DNA of 64,000 nucleotides, taken from contig NZ_AWZT01000001.1 of assembly GCF_000472525.1 (NCBI RefSeq), positions 564,045 to 628,044 on the forward strand. Reading direction: 5' to 3'. How positions within the stretch are numbered: position 1 is the stretch's first letter; each line of letters starts with the position of its first letter. This stretch comes from Paraburkholderia dilworthii. Its GTDB lineage: Bacteria; Pseudomonadota; Gammaproteobacteria; Burkholderiales; Burkholderiaceae. The notes under the pieces are model-generated. The model had not been told where the DNA came from and did no database searches. It saw nothing but the letters and a program-made list of their open reading frames with translations. Positions 37,528 through 45,615 of this stretch are shown piece by piece. A program made the translations under genes and the position numbers.

Positions 37528-39000
37528 TCAATGCGCCGATGCGTGCGTCTGCTCGACGCGACTGCTCTGCGTCATCGCACTGACAATGACGAAGACGATC
37601 ACGTTGACCGCCAGCGCGACGAAGCCAATGTTCACATCCTTCAGCGCGTCGGGCAGGAACGGCATCAATTGCCCGATCGTCAGATGCATTGTCGTGGTGA
37701 TCGTCACGACCGCCACACCCGCGACAATGCCGCAGAATGCGCCCTGCCTGGTCGCGCGGTTGCGCGGGAACAGGCTGCAGATAACGGCGGGAAAAAGCTG
37801 CGTCACGAAGCTGTAGCCCATCAGCAGCAACGCGACGATGGTTTCGCCGCCGTGCAGCGTGAAGGCCACCGCCACGAGCGCCACGACCGGCACGAGGAAC
37901 CGCGCGAGATTGGCGACCGTGGCGTCCGACGCATTGCGGTTCACCATGCCGCGATAGACGTCGTTGGCGAGCAGCGTCGAAGCCGAGGTGAGGATCATCG
38001 AACCCGGCACGAGCGCCGTCAAAATGCCGGCCGCGCCAATCACGCCGACGAACCACGGGTCGAAGGTCTGCAACGACAGGCGGAACAGCGACAGGTCGAT
38101 GTCGCCGCCCTTCAGTCCCGGAACCTTCAGCGTCGCGGCAAAGCCCACGAAGAACACGAACAGCAGGATCAACTGGTAGAGCGGCAGCACCATCGCGTTG
38201 CGGCGGAAAATGCGCTCGTCCTTCGCGGTGAAGATCGAGCCGAAGGTATGCGGCCACATGAAGAAGCCGAGCGCCGTCAACAGCACGGTGGACTGGAACC
38301 ACGTGACGCTCGAGCCCTTGGCCGGGAAGGTCAGAAAACCGGGGCGGGCAGCGTCGATTGCATGGAACATTTCGCCGAGGCCGCCGTAATAGTGCAGCGG
38401 CAAATAAATGCCGAGGAACAGCACGATTGCCAGAATCAGCAGATCCTTTACGACCGAATTCCACGCAGAGCCGCGCACGCCCGAAACGATCACATACACG
38501 GTGACCACGGCGGCGCCGATCCAGATCGCAGCCGTCGATGAAATCGCGCCATACGAGGCGGTTGCGACGATGATGCCCAGGCCCTTCAATTGCAGCACCA
38601 GATACGGGATCAGCGCGGCGACGCCCACTAGCGCGACGAGCGTGCCGAGCGCGGGGCTATCGTATTTGCGTGTAAAGAAGTGCGGCTGCGAAACCAGACG
38701 CTGCTGTTTTGCGTAGCGCCAGATCGGCGGCAGCATCCAGTACGACAGAATGTACGCGAGCGTCCCATACGCGAGAATGTAATAGACGGGCGCGCCCTTG
38801 CCATACGCAAAACCGCTGCCGCCGAGGAACGTGAAGGTCGTATAGATTTCGCCGGCCATCAGCAGGAACACGAAGGCGGTGCCGAAGCTGCGGCCGCCCA
38901 CTGTCCACTGTTCGAGGCTCATGTCGTGGCCATGCCTTGCGCGCACACCGAGAAAGAGCGCAAACAGCGTAATGGCTGCAATGATGACGAGTGCGCTCAT
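37528..39000 (-). CDS. Sodium:solute symporter (SSS family)
   Basis: A 490-residue inner-membrane symporter with 13 or so helices. DMSLEQWTVGGRSFGTAFVFLLMAGEIYTTFTFLGG near the N-terminus, GIYLPLHYYGG in the middle and ALVPGSMILTSASTLLANDVYR near residue 325 (the sodium-site helix) match the SSS family, in the branch that includes pantothenate- and urea-type carriers. The start is the ATG at 39000, overlapping the DUF3311 stop by four bases; a longer open frame upstream would run over that gene. The substrate is not known from sequence; in Burkholderia such DUF3311-SSS pairs are widespread. Confidence 0.92.
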   Translation of the reverse strand: MSALVIIAAITLFALFLGVRARHGHDMSLEQWTVGGRSFGTAFVFLLMAGEIYTTFTFLGGSGFAYGKGAPVYYILAYGTLAYILSYWMLPPIWRYAKQQRLVSQPHFFTRKYDSPALGTLVALVGVAALIPYLVLQLKGLGIIVATASYGAISSTAAIWIGAAVVTVYVIVSGVRGSAWNSVVKDLLILAIVLFLGIYLPLHYYGGLGEMFHAIDAARPGFLTFPAKGSSVTWFQSTVLLTALGFFMWPHTFGSIFTAKDERIFRRNAMVLPLYQLILLFVFFVGFAATLKVPGLKGGDIDLSLFRLSLQTFDPWFVGVIGAAGILTALVPGSMILTSASTLLANDVYRGMVNRNASDATVANLARFLVPVVALVAVAFTLHGGETIVALLLMGYSFVTQLFPAVICSLFPRNRATRQGAFCGIVAGVAVVTITTTMHLTIGQLMPFLPDALKDVNIGFVALAVNVIVFVIVSAMTQSSRVEQTHASAH

Positions 39001-39212
39001 GGTCGGACCTCCTCGCTGTCGGCGGCGATATGCCGGTTCGACGGGTCCAGACGATAGATTATCGCCATGATGATCGAGCTCAACACCACCCACGCGACGA
39101 TCCAGCCCAGCACGAACGGCATGCCGAGCACAAGCGGTTCGACACGGTTCACAAACGGGATACCGAGCAGAATGCCGATGAACGGCAGCGCGGCGAGTAC
39201 ACGAAGCAACAT
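38997..39212 (-). CDS. DUF3311 small membrane protein
   Basis: A 71-residue protein with two hydrophobic helices (VLAALPFIGILLGIPFVNR and FVLGWIVAWVVLSSIIMAIIY) and the family pattern ...P.FNR..P...G.PF..., ending in an acidic tail. DUF3311 proteins are found just before SSS-family symporters and are thought to be accessory subunits. The stop overlaps the symporter start (ATGA). Confidence 0.92.
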   Translation of the reverse strand: MLLRVLAALPFIGILLGIPFVNRVEPLVLGMPFVLGWIVAWVVLSSIIMAIIYRLDPSNRHIAADSEEVRP

Positions 39213-39582
39213 GGGGTAACTCCTCGAACTGTGGGTACGTCTTGTTGAAAGTGCGGCTTCGCTGGCGACTGTATGCCTGATGGTTCGGTTCCGTAAAGCA
39301 GGTCAAAAAAATGTAGGCTTTATGAAAGTTGCGGGCGCATCGATTTCGTGCCTGGAACGTCAACTCTTGTTGCGTTGCAACGCGCGATGCTCGCCTCCCG
39401 GTCCCTCGTTGCATGCGGGACATTTACGCCTTTGTACCGGCTTTATATCGCGTCGCGATATGATTCCTGCCACGCAACGCGCAGAGTCTGGAGCTTCGGC
39501 GCTTCCAGTTCAACAATACCGCGCGGCGCACCCAGCGTGCAGCAGTTGGAGTGCCTGGGCCGCCGCTCGACACGGATCGCAT
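39213..39582. other. Divergent intergenic region
   Basis: A gap of 370 bases between the leftward DUF3311-symporter operon and the rightward marC. It should contain both promoters. I see no gene or clear operator; the marC frame is open across much of it, but that extension has no MarC features. Confidence 0.45.
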
Positions 39583-40263
39583 ATGGTCGAAAGTCTGATC
39601 TCGGACATTCTGTTTGGCTTCACAGGGCTGATCAGCATCATCAACCCGATTGGCATTGCTTTTGTCTTTCTTGACCGGACTGCTTCGCTGACCACCGAGG
39701 AACGCACGGCGCTTGCGAGAAAAATCGCGATCAACGTCGTGTGCGTGCTGCTGGTGGCGTTTTTCATCGGCACGCCGATTCTGCATTTCTTTGGCATTTC
39801 GATGCAGGCGCTGCGCATCGGCGGCGGTCTTGCGGTCGCGGTGGGCGGCTGGCAGATGTTGAACGCGCCCGACACGCAGCCCACCGAACAGCCGACCGTA
39901 AAGCGCGTGGACGCGGAAAACGCGAAGGCGAGGGCGTTCTTCCCGCTGACGATTCCGCTGACCACCGGGCCGGGTTCGATCGCCACGGCCGTCGCGCTGA
40001 CCGCGAATCGCACGCACAAGCTGTCGGAGTTCGTGCTGTCGAGCATCGCATCGGTCGTGATCTCGCTCGCGGTCGCGCTCACCGTGTACGTGATCTACAG
40101 CCGAGCGGTCATTTTCGCGAGGTATCTCGGCGTGGAAGGCACCAAGGTGGCGATGCGCGTTTCTTCGTTCCTGTTGTTGTGCATCGGCGTGCAGATCATG
40201 CTGACCGGCTTTTCCGAATTCCTCATTCCCATCGCGACGATGCAGCCGGCGGTGAACCGGTAA
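39583..40263 (+). CDS. marC: MarC family integral membrane protein
   Basis: A 226-residue inner-membrane protein with six helices. FTGLISIINPIGIAFVFLDRTASLT near the N-terminus, LRIGGGLAVAVGGWQML and FFPLTIPLTTGPGSIATAVAL in the middle, and LLCIGVQIMLTGFSEFL at the end are characteristic of MarC/YchE. Despite the name, these proteins have no proven role in multiple antibiotic resistance. The start at 39583 (MVESLISDILFGFTG) fits the family; the longer open frame upstream does not. Confidence 0.92.
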   Translation: MVESLISDILFGFTGLISIINPIGIAFVFLDRTASLTTEERTALARKIAINVVCVLLVAFFIGTPILHFFGISMQALRIGGGLAVAVGGWQMLNAPDTQPTEQPTVKRVDAENAKARAFFPLTIPLTTGPGSIATAVALTANRTHKLSEFVLSSIASVVISLAVALTVYVIYSRAVIFARYLGVEGTKVAMRVSSFLLLCIGVQIMLTGFSEFLIPIATMQPAVNR

Positions 40264-40311
40264 GCGATGCCGGGCTTAACGCAGAATTCAACGCTGGATT
40301 CAACACCGGAT

Positions 40312-42060
40312 TCAACGCACTAGCAGCATCGAACTCAACACTGAAAACACGGTGGACGGCAACTCCGCAAGGCGGCTCACCACCACATTGTGCGGATAAA
40401 AATCCTCGACGGCATCGGTCAGCACGCCGACGCCGACCAGTTCGATGCCGCGCTTGCCGATTGCCGCGACGCGCTCGCGCAAGTCGCTGCGCAATACCTG
40501 CGGATCGCCGTCGCCGGTCGACGGATAGCCGTCCGAGAACACCATCAGGATGCGCCGCTCGGCCGGATGATCGGCGAGCCGTGCGGCCGCCCACGCGAGC
40601 GCTTCGCCGTCCGGGTTTTCGTGACCGCAGTCGAGCGCGGCAATGCCGCTCATATCGGCCGCGCCGAAGCGTTTGTAGACCTTCAGATCGAGCCGCTCGA
40701 CGAAGCGGTTATAGCGCCGCAAGTCGGCACCGGCCGCGCGCTGCCGCTCGTAAAGCAGCTTCATCGGCGCGGATTCGAGCGAGCAGTAGCCGAGCACTTC
40801 GCAATCGAACGATAACTGCGTGAGCGCATCGCATAACGCGCTCGCGCACAGCCGCGCGAGTTCGATCTTGCGGCCCGCCATCGACCCGCTGCGGTCGATC
40901 AGCAACGTCACCGCAACATTGCGGCCCTTCGACGGGCGCTGGGTGCGAAACGGCGTGCGGTAGCCTGGCGAAGTCGCGAGCCGCGCCAGCGCCGTGCGGT
41001 CGATCTCGCCGCGCTCCTGTTCGCGACGCCAGCGAACGCGCTCGTCGGCGCTCAGCGCGCGTTCCAGCTTCTCCTTCAGCGGTGCGGTGTTCGCACGCGC
41101 CTCTGCCCGCAATACGCGCCACGCAGCGCTGTCGCCCTGGCCGGTCAGATCGGCGATTTCGTCGAATTCGGTGGCGAGCGGGATCGACAATTGCGGCCGC
41201 GCGAGGGCGCCTGGCGTGCCTCTAGTGTCGTGTGAATCAATGGACGGCTGTCGCGCGTCGGCGAGCGTCTGACCCATGCCAACGGCGTTGTCGGCCAGCG
41301 AGCCGCCGCTGTGCTCCGAGGGCGGTGAGGCTGCGTTGTCCTGATTGGGCAGCATCGGCTCGTCGTCAAAAGCTGCGGACGATGCCGCCGCTGTCTCCGT
41401 TTCGATATCTTCGACGGGCCCGGCCGTGAAGGCCATACTATTGACCTCGCCCGCCGACAATGCCCGCACGCGCTTCAGCAGCGCTTCTGCCGCCGCGATG
41501 CTCTGCGCGGTCGAGCTGCTCGCGCGGGCTTGCACGAGAATATCCTGCGCCGCATGCAACGCTGCGAGCAGCGAGTGGCTTGCCTCGGCGACGCTCGGCT
41601 TTTCGTCCCACAGCACGCGCTCGACAAGCCACACCAGCCGGTCGCGCCAATGTAGTTTCGGCCAACGTTGCCGTGCGCGCGCGGCCGCATGCTCGCGCAA
41701 TGTGCCGATGAACCAGCGCGCGCCCGGATACTCATCGAGCAGTTGGCCGCACACGCGGCGGTCCTCGATCACCTGAGCGAGACTGGCCGCGATACCCGAG
41801 GGCAACGCGTCGAGCTGCGCGAGCGACGCGTGCTTCGCGCGGGCGACCAGCAAATCGAGGTAACCGATCAGCACATCGCGGTCGATCCCTTCGTCCAATC
41901 CGTAGTCCGGTATCACGATGCGGCCTGGCTCGACGCGCGGACCATCCGGGCTGAACACCACGGCCACGCCGTACTGTCCCGTCAGCACCCGCGCGATCTT
42001 GCCAAGCGTCGATTCGAACCCGAAGCCATGCGCGTGGTGTCTGCCGTGACATGCGTTCAT
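40312..42060 (-). CDS. CobT-like protein with C-terminal VWA domain
   Basis: A 582-residue protein resembling CobT, the metal-binding subunit of aerobic cobaltochelatase. Three parts can be seen: an N-terminal conserved domain (VVFSPDGPRVEPGRIVIPDYG), an acidic low-complexity linker (about residues 210-290), and a von Willebrand A domain whose MIDAS is complete (DRSGS at 389-393, with later Thr/Asp positions such as SDGYPSTGDGDP). It lies 8 bases after the AAA ATPase gene and forms a pair with it. The pair is about 23 kb from the cob operons and no cobN is in the window, so it may be a true chelatase component or a MoxR-VWA type chaperone. Confidence 0.85.
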   Translation of the reverse strand: MNACHGRHHAHGFGFESTLGKIARVLTGQYGVAVVFSPDGPRVEPGRIVIPDYGLDEGIDRDVLIGYLDLLVARAKHASLAQLDALPSGIAASLAQVIEDRRVCGQLLDEYPGARWFIGTLREHAAARARQRWPKLHWRDRLVWLVERVLWDEKPSVAEASHSLLAALHAAQDILVQARASSSTAQSIAAAEALLKRVRALSAGEVNSMAFTAGPVEDIETETAAASSAAFDDEPMLPNQDNAASPPSEHSGGSLADNAVGMGQTLADARQPSIDSHDTRGTPGALARPQLSIPLATEFDEIADLTGQGDSAAWRVLRAEARANTAPLKEKLERALSADERVRWRREQERGEIDRTALARLATSPGYRTPFRTQRPSKGRNVAVTLLIDRSGSMAGRKIELARLCASALCDALTQLSFDCEVLGYCSLESAPMKLLYERQRAAGADLRRYNRFVERLDLKVYKRFGAADMSGIAALDCGHENPDGEALAWAAARLADHPAERRILMVFSDGYPSTGDGDPQVLRSDLRERVAAIGKRGIELVGVGVLTDAVEDFYPHNVVVSRLAELPSTVFSVLSSMLLVR

Positions 42061-42068
42061 GGTGCGCG

Positions 42069-43295
42069 TCAGCCCGCCGGCGCAATGTGATGGCGAATGA
42101 TGCCGCGAATCAGCGCGGCGTCTTCCGGACTGAGCTTCGCGTAGATCGCCGGGCCGGCGGCGCGCTCGGGGTCGCCGGTGCGCAGCATCAGCTCGGCCCA
42201 GTCGAGCAGACGCCGGGTCGAGAACGCGCTCGACAGATCCTCGCGTGCGAAAGCCGCGCGGCAGTCGGCAGCAATCGCGGCGAGCGTTGTGGCCAGCGAG
42301 CGCGTCATATGCGGCGACAGGGTCCGCATCAGCACGTCGGTTTCTTCAGCGGGCGACAGATAGTCCAGCAGATACACGCGCCAGCGATCGAGAAACGCCT
42401 CGTTCATCAGATTCGCGCCCTGATACAGATGGCGGAACTGACTCATTGCGCCCACGGCGTTGGCGGTCGCGAAGAGCCGGAACGACGGATGCGGCGCCAC
42501 GATCTCATTGCCTTTCTCCTTCAGCACGAGGCGGCCGTGCGGTTCGAGCACCGCGGTTAGCGCGGCGAGAATCGACGGTTCGGCAAAGTCTATTTCGTCG
42601 ACGATCAGCCAGAGACCTTCGCGCATTGCGGTGGGCAGCACGCCGTCGACCCATAGCGTTTCGCCGCCCTTGACCGTCCAGAATCCGACGAAATCGCCGA
42701 CAGTGGTCTGGCCGTTCATGTTGGAACGCAACACACCGTGATGCGAGCGCGCGGCGACCTGCTCGATCAGGCTCGTCTTGCCCGCGCCCGTGTGACCGAT
42801 CAGCATCACGCGCCGGTTTTCCACGATATCTTCGACAATGTCGTTAAACCGCGCCGAAAACAGATAGGCGGGGTTGATGCGCGGCACGAGCGGATTGTCG
42901 ACACCGCAAGGCACGTCGACATGGCCGATGCGTATGGTCGTTTCGTGCTCTTGCGTGTGCCCATGTCTGGCCGCGAGAGCTTGCGCCGCTGCGCGCTGCA
43001 ACTCGGGCATGAAGGCGGTGCGCGCCGATGCATGCGGCTCGAAAACCAAGGCATCGGCCGATTGCATGACGAAACCTTCGCGGCGCCATTTCTTGAGCTT
43101 CGCGCGCAGGTTTTCCGCATCGACCACGAGATCCATGTCGACCGCGCCGCTGCCATCGCCTTCATCGACTCCATGTTCGAGCCGGTAGGTTTCCGGCCGG
43201 TCGGCCACGCTCACGCGCCACCATTGCGCGCCGCTTTCCGTCTCGCGTCGATAAAGGCCAAGGTATTCGTCTTCGATCAGATCGGGCGCATTCAT
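42069..43295 (-). CDS. CobS-like AAA ATPase with N-terminal extension
   Basis: A 408-residue ATPase of the CobS/MoxR class. Walker A is GHTGAGKT at 167-174 and Walker B is LWLIVDEIDF around 228-237; sensor 1 lies in FRLFATANAVG, and LLDYLSPAEE and STRRLLDWAE follow as in CobS. CobS proteins are about 330 residues; this one has a further 130 or so residues at the N-terminus (WWRVSVADRPETYRLEHGVDE...). I start at the ATG at 43295; an in-frame ATG at 43319 is equally open. With the downstream VWA protein it probably forms a hexameric ATPase plus VWA adaptor that inserts metal or remodels a partner. Confidence 0.87.
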   Translation of the reverse strand: MNAPDLIEDEYLGLYRRETESGAQWWRVSVADRPETYRLEHGVDEGDGSGAVDMDLVVDAENLRAKLKKWRREGFVMQSADALVFEPHASARTAFMPELQRAAAQALAARHGHTQEHETTIRIGHVDVPCGVDNPLVPRINPAYLFSARFNDIVEDIVENRRVMLIGHTGAGKTSLIEQVAARSHHGVLRSNMNGQTTVGDFVGFWTVKGGETLWVDGVLPTAMREGLWLIVDEIDFAEPSILAALTAVLEPHGRLVLKEKGNEIVAPHPSFRLFATANAVGAMSQFRHLYQGANLMNEAFLDRWRVYLLDYLSPAEETDVLMRTLSPHMTRSLATTLAAIAADCRAAFAREDLSSAFSTRRLLDWAELMLRTGDPERAAGPAIYAKLSPEDAALIRGIIRHHIAPAG

Positions 43296-43661
43296 GAGAA
43301 TCCGGCACAAAAGTGGCACGTCAGGGACGCCGGCAGAAGATCCGGTTTGGCTCCTGCCGATTGAGCGGCTATGTTAACTTGGGCGGCTTTCGATTCCCTC
43401 GCCCCGCCCCAAGACGCGAAGACGCGAAGTGCAGTGCATGCGTCGCAAAAGTCTATTGCGTAAAACGGGTAGTTAGTGAAGCGCGCATCGCCTATAGTTC
43501 GGCGGCAATGCGTGTAGTTTTACAACATCGCGCGCTGCCATCCATCTTGCAGCACTGACGTCAATATCCGCATTACTTCGAGCCGTCCCGCAGTTCGCGT
43601 GGCTTTATGCACTGCCCATGCTTTGCCTCATACCGCTTCATAAAAAACTCACGGCAAGACA
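43296..43661. other. Divergent intergenic region upstream of the second porin
   Basis: A stretch of 366 bases between the leftward AAA-VWA pair and the porin. I see no gene and no clear promoter boxes. The porin's upstream sequence has no strong ribosome binding site (ggcaagacaATG). Confidence 0.4.
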
Positions 43662-44768
43662 ATGAGACTACACACAAAACTGGTGGCCGCTCTCGCGGTG
43701 GCAAGTCCGCTCGCATATGGTCAAACGAGCGTGACGCTATACGGCCGTCTGGATGCCGGCGTCGAATATCTGAATCACATCAACGACGGCACCGGCGGAA
43801 GTTCGAGCCGCTGGCGCGCCGAGGGCGGCGACTGGGGCACCAGCATGCTGGGTCTCAAGGGCAATGAAGAACTGGGCGGCGGACTCAAGGCGATCTTCAA
43901 CCTGGAGACCGGCCTGCAGGTGATGGACGGCACCACGAGTGGCGGACGGCTCTGGTCGCGGCGCGCGTTCGTCGGACTCAGCAGCCAGCAATGGGGCACG
44001 CTGCAAGCGGGCCGTAATCTGTTTATCGACAGCGACGGCGTGTGGGAATTCGATCCGTTCGTGCAGCAGGCGTTTTCGTCGGCGTCGCTCGTGCGGGGAC
44101 GCAACTGGCAGCAGACCAGCAATAACGTCGAATATCACAGCCCGGTGTTCTGGGGTTTCGACGTGCAGGCGCAGTACGCATTCGGCAATCAGCCCGGCGC
44201 ATTCAACAGCGGCGCGAGCGGCGAGTTCGGCCGTTCGGACGGCATCATGCTGACCTATCATTCGCAACTCTTCGACGTACGCGGCATCTACGATGAACTG
44301 CGCGACAGCAATGGCCGGTTCTCGAATATCTTCCAGAGTTCGCGCGAGTACTTCGTCGGCGCGAACGTGCATTTCGATGCAGTGAAGATTCAGGGCGCCT
44401 ATACGCATTACTCGGCCCCGGACTCGCCGGCGGGCGTTGCCGATACCGCCGATCATTACTGGCTCGGCGCGACGTACAACTTCCAGCCGCGCTGGGCCGT
44501 GACTGGGGGCGGCTACTACGTGAAGGTCGGCGACGGCAGTGGTGACGCCGCGCACGATCCATCCGGTCACGCCATGATGTATGTGCTCGGCACCACTTAC
44601 AACCTCTCGAAGCGCACGTTCCTCTACGGCACAGTAGGTTACGTGCGCAACAGCAGCAACGCGAACTTCTCGCTCGAAGCGTCGCCGCGCGATTCGACCA
44701 GCAACACGAGTCCGCTCGTCGGCGAATCGCAGACCGGCGCTTATGTCGGCATGCTGCATCAGTTCTGA
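43662..44768 (+). CDS. Gram-negative porin (second copy type)
   Basis: A 368-residue outer-membrane porin: signal peptide MRLHTKLVAALAVASPLAYG, then QTSVTLYGRLDAGVEYL, the shared mature start. It also has GTSMLGLKGNEELGGGLKAIFNLETG, RRAFVGLSSQQWGTLQAGR, and a C-terminal Phe (GAYVGMLHQF). It differs enough from the porin at 24004 to be a separate subfamily rather than a recent duplicate. It lies 340 bases before the glucose dehydrogenase operon, a possible but unproven route for sugar entry. Confidence 0.94.
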   Translation: MRLHTKLVAALAVASPLAYGQTSVTLYGRLDAGVEYLNHINDGTGGSSSRWRAEGGDWGTSMLGLKGNEELGGGLKAIFNLETGLQVMDGTTSGGRLWSRRAFVGLSSQQWGTLQAGRNLFIDSDGVWEFDPFVQQAFSSASLVRGRNWQQTSNNVEYHSPVFWGFDVQAQYAFGNQPGAFNSGASGEFGRSDGIMLTYHSQLFDVRGIYDELRDSNGRFSNIFQSSREYFVGANVHFDAVKIQGAYTHYSAPDSPAGVADTADHYWLGATYNFQPRWAVTGGGYYVKVGDGSGDAAHDPSGHAMMYVLGTTYNLSKRTFLYGTVGYVRNSSNANFSLEASPRDSTSNTSPLVGESQTGAYVGMLHQF

Positions 44769-45108
44769 CGCGCTGCCGGATTGTGATGCGGCGGCATCGA
44801 TAGCACATTGAGCGGCGTGAACGTCGCAACGGGCATCGATGTTTGCGCGCGTTTCATGCGGACCTGAGCGGTGTCGACGCCGCGGTTGCCGTGGCAATTG
44901 CTGTTGCGATTGCGATTGCGGTTGAAGTTCCCGTTGCCATCGCTGTTACCGTCATCGCATCCTCGTATCACGCATTGCCGAACAGTCGCTTAAGCGTGCC
45001 CCTGAGCAGCTCCGACATTGCCTTTTCCTTAACCGCCTCACCATACGCCGCAAATCGGTATCACCGCATCAACAAGTTTTGAACAACGCCTCACAAGGGA
45101 TAAGAACA
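44769..45108. repeat. Intergenic region with a GTTGCNATY-like hexamer/nonamer tract
   Basis: Between the porin and the dehydrogenase gamma-subunit gene. The part at about 44882-44960 is built from imperfect repeats of gttgc(g/c)att / gttgcc, which on translation would give a run of Val-Ala-Ile. A plus-strand frame at 44843-45082 owes its openness to these repeats and is not supported as a gene. The ribosome binding site AAGGGA of the next gene lies at 45095-45100. Confidence 0.5.
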
Positions 45109-45612
45109 TTGACTCCACAAGACTCTCACGGCGACCGCGCCGCGAGCGGTGAGCCGTCGACCATGACACGCCGCCGCTGGCTTCAGGGCGCGCTCGCATT
45201 GACCGCTGCGAGCCTCACCGGCTCGCTCACGCTCAAGGCGCTGGCCGACGACTCATCCGCTGCTCCCATCGGCACCTTCATGACGTTGTCGCAATCGCTG
45301 ACCGACAAGTCCGCGCTCGATCGCGACGTCGGTACACGGCTCTTCGCTGCATTGCAGAAGTCCACGCCCGGGCTCTCGCAGCAATTGCCGAAACTCGCGG
45401 GCGCGCTTGCCGCCGGTTCCGCCGATGCCGCTCAACAAGCGCTTGCGTTGAAGATCATGGAAGCCTGGTATCTCGGCACCGTCGATAACGCCGTCATTAC
45501 TTACGAGCAGGCGCTCATGTTCGGCGTCGTGTCCGACACGCTGATCATTCGCTCGTACTGTCCGAACAAGCCCGGCTTCTGGGCCGCAAAACCCGTCGAG
45601 AGGCAAGCTTAA
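45109..45612 (+). CDS. FAD-glucose dehydrogenase gamma (small) subunit, Tat-exported
   Basis: A 167-residue small subunit of the membrane-bound FAD-dependent sugar dehydrogenase complex, like the gamma subunit of Burkholderia cepacia glucose dehydrogenase. It carries a twin-arginine signal (TMTRRRWLQGALALTAASLTG) and is thought to carry the folded catalytic subunit across the membrane. The C-terminal half (MEAWYLGTVDNAVITYEQALMFGVVSD...YCPNKPGFWAAKP) is the conserved family block. The best start is the TTG at 45109, eight bases after AAGGGA; an ATG at 45163 would begin just before the twin arginines. Three bases separate it from the alpha gene. Confidence 0.9.
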   Translation: MTPQDSHGDRAASGEPSTMTRRRWLQGALALTAASLTGSLTLKALADDSSAAPIGTFMTLSQSLTDKSALDRDVGTRLFAALQKSTPGLSQQLPKLAGALAAGSADAAQQALALKIMEAWYLGTVDNAVITYEQALMFGVVSDTLIIRSYCPNKPGFWAAKPVERQA

Positions 45613-45615
45613 GCA

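Noticed and set aside
44882..44960. A possible CRISPR-like array
   Set aside because: Units are only 6-9 bases, imperfect and without spacers; no cas genes are present in the window.
44843..45082. A 79-codon frame translating to Val-Ala-Ile repeats
   Set aside because: Its openness comes from a short-unit DNA repeat; no ribosome binding site and an ordinary non-repetitive tail.
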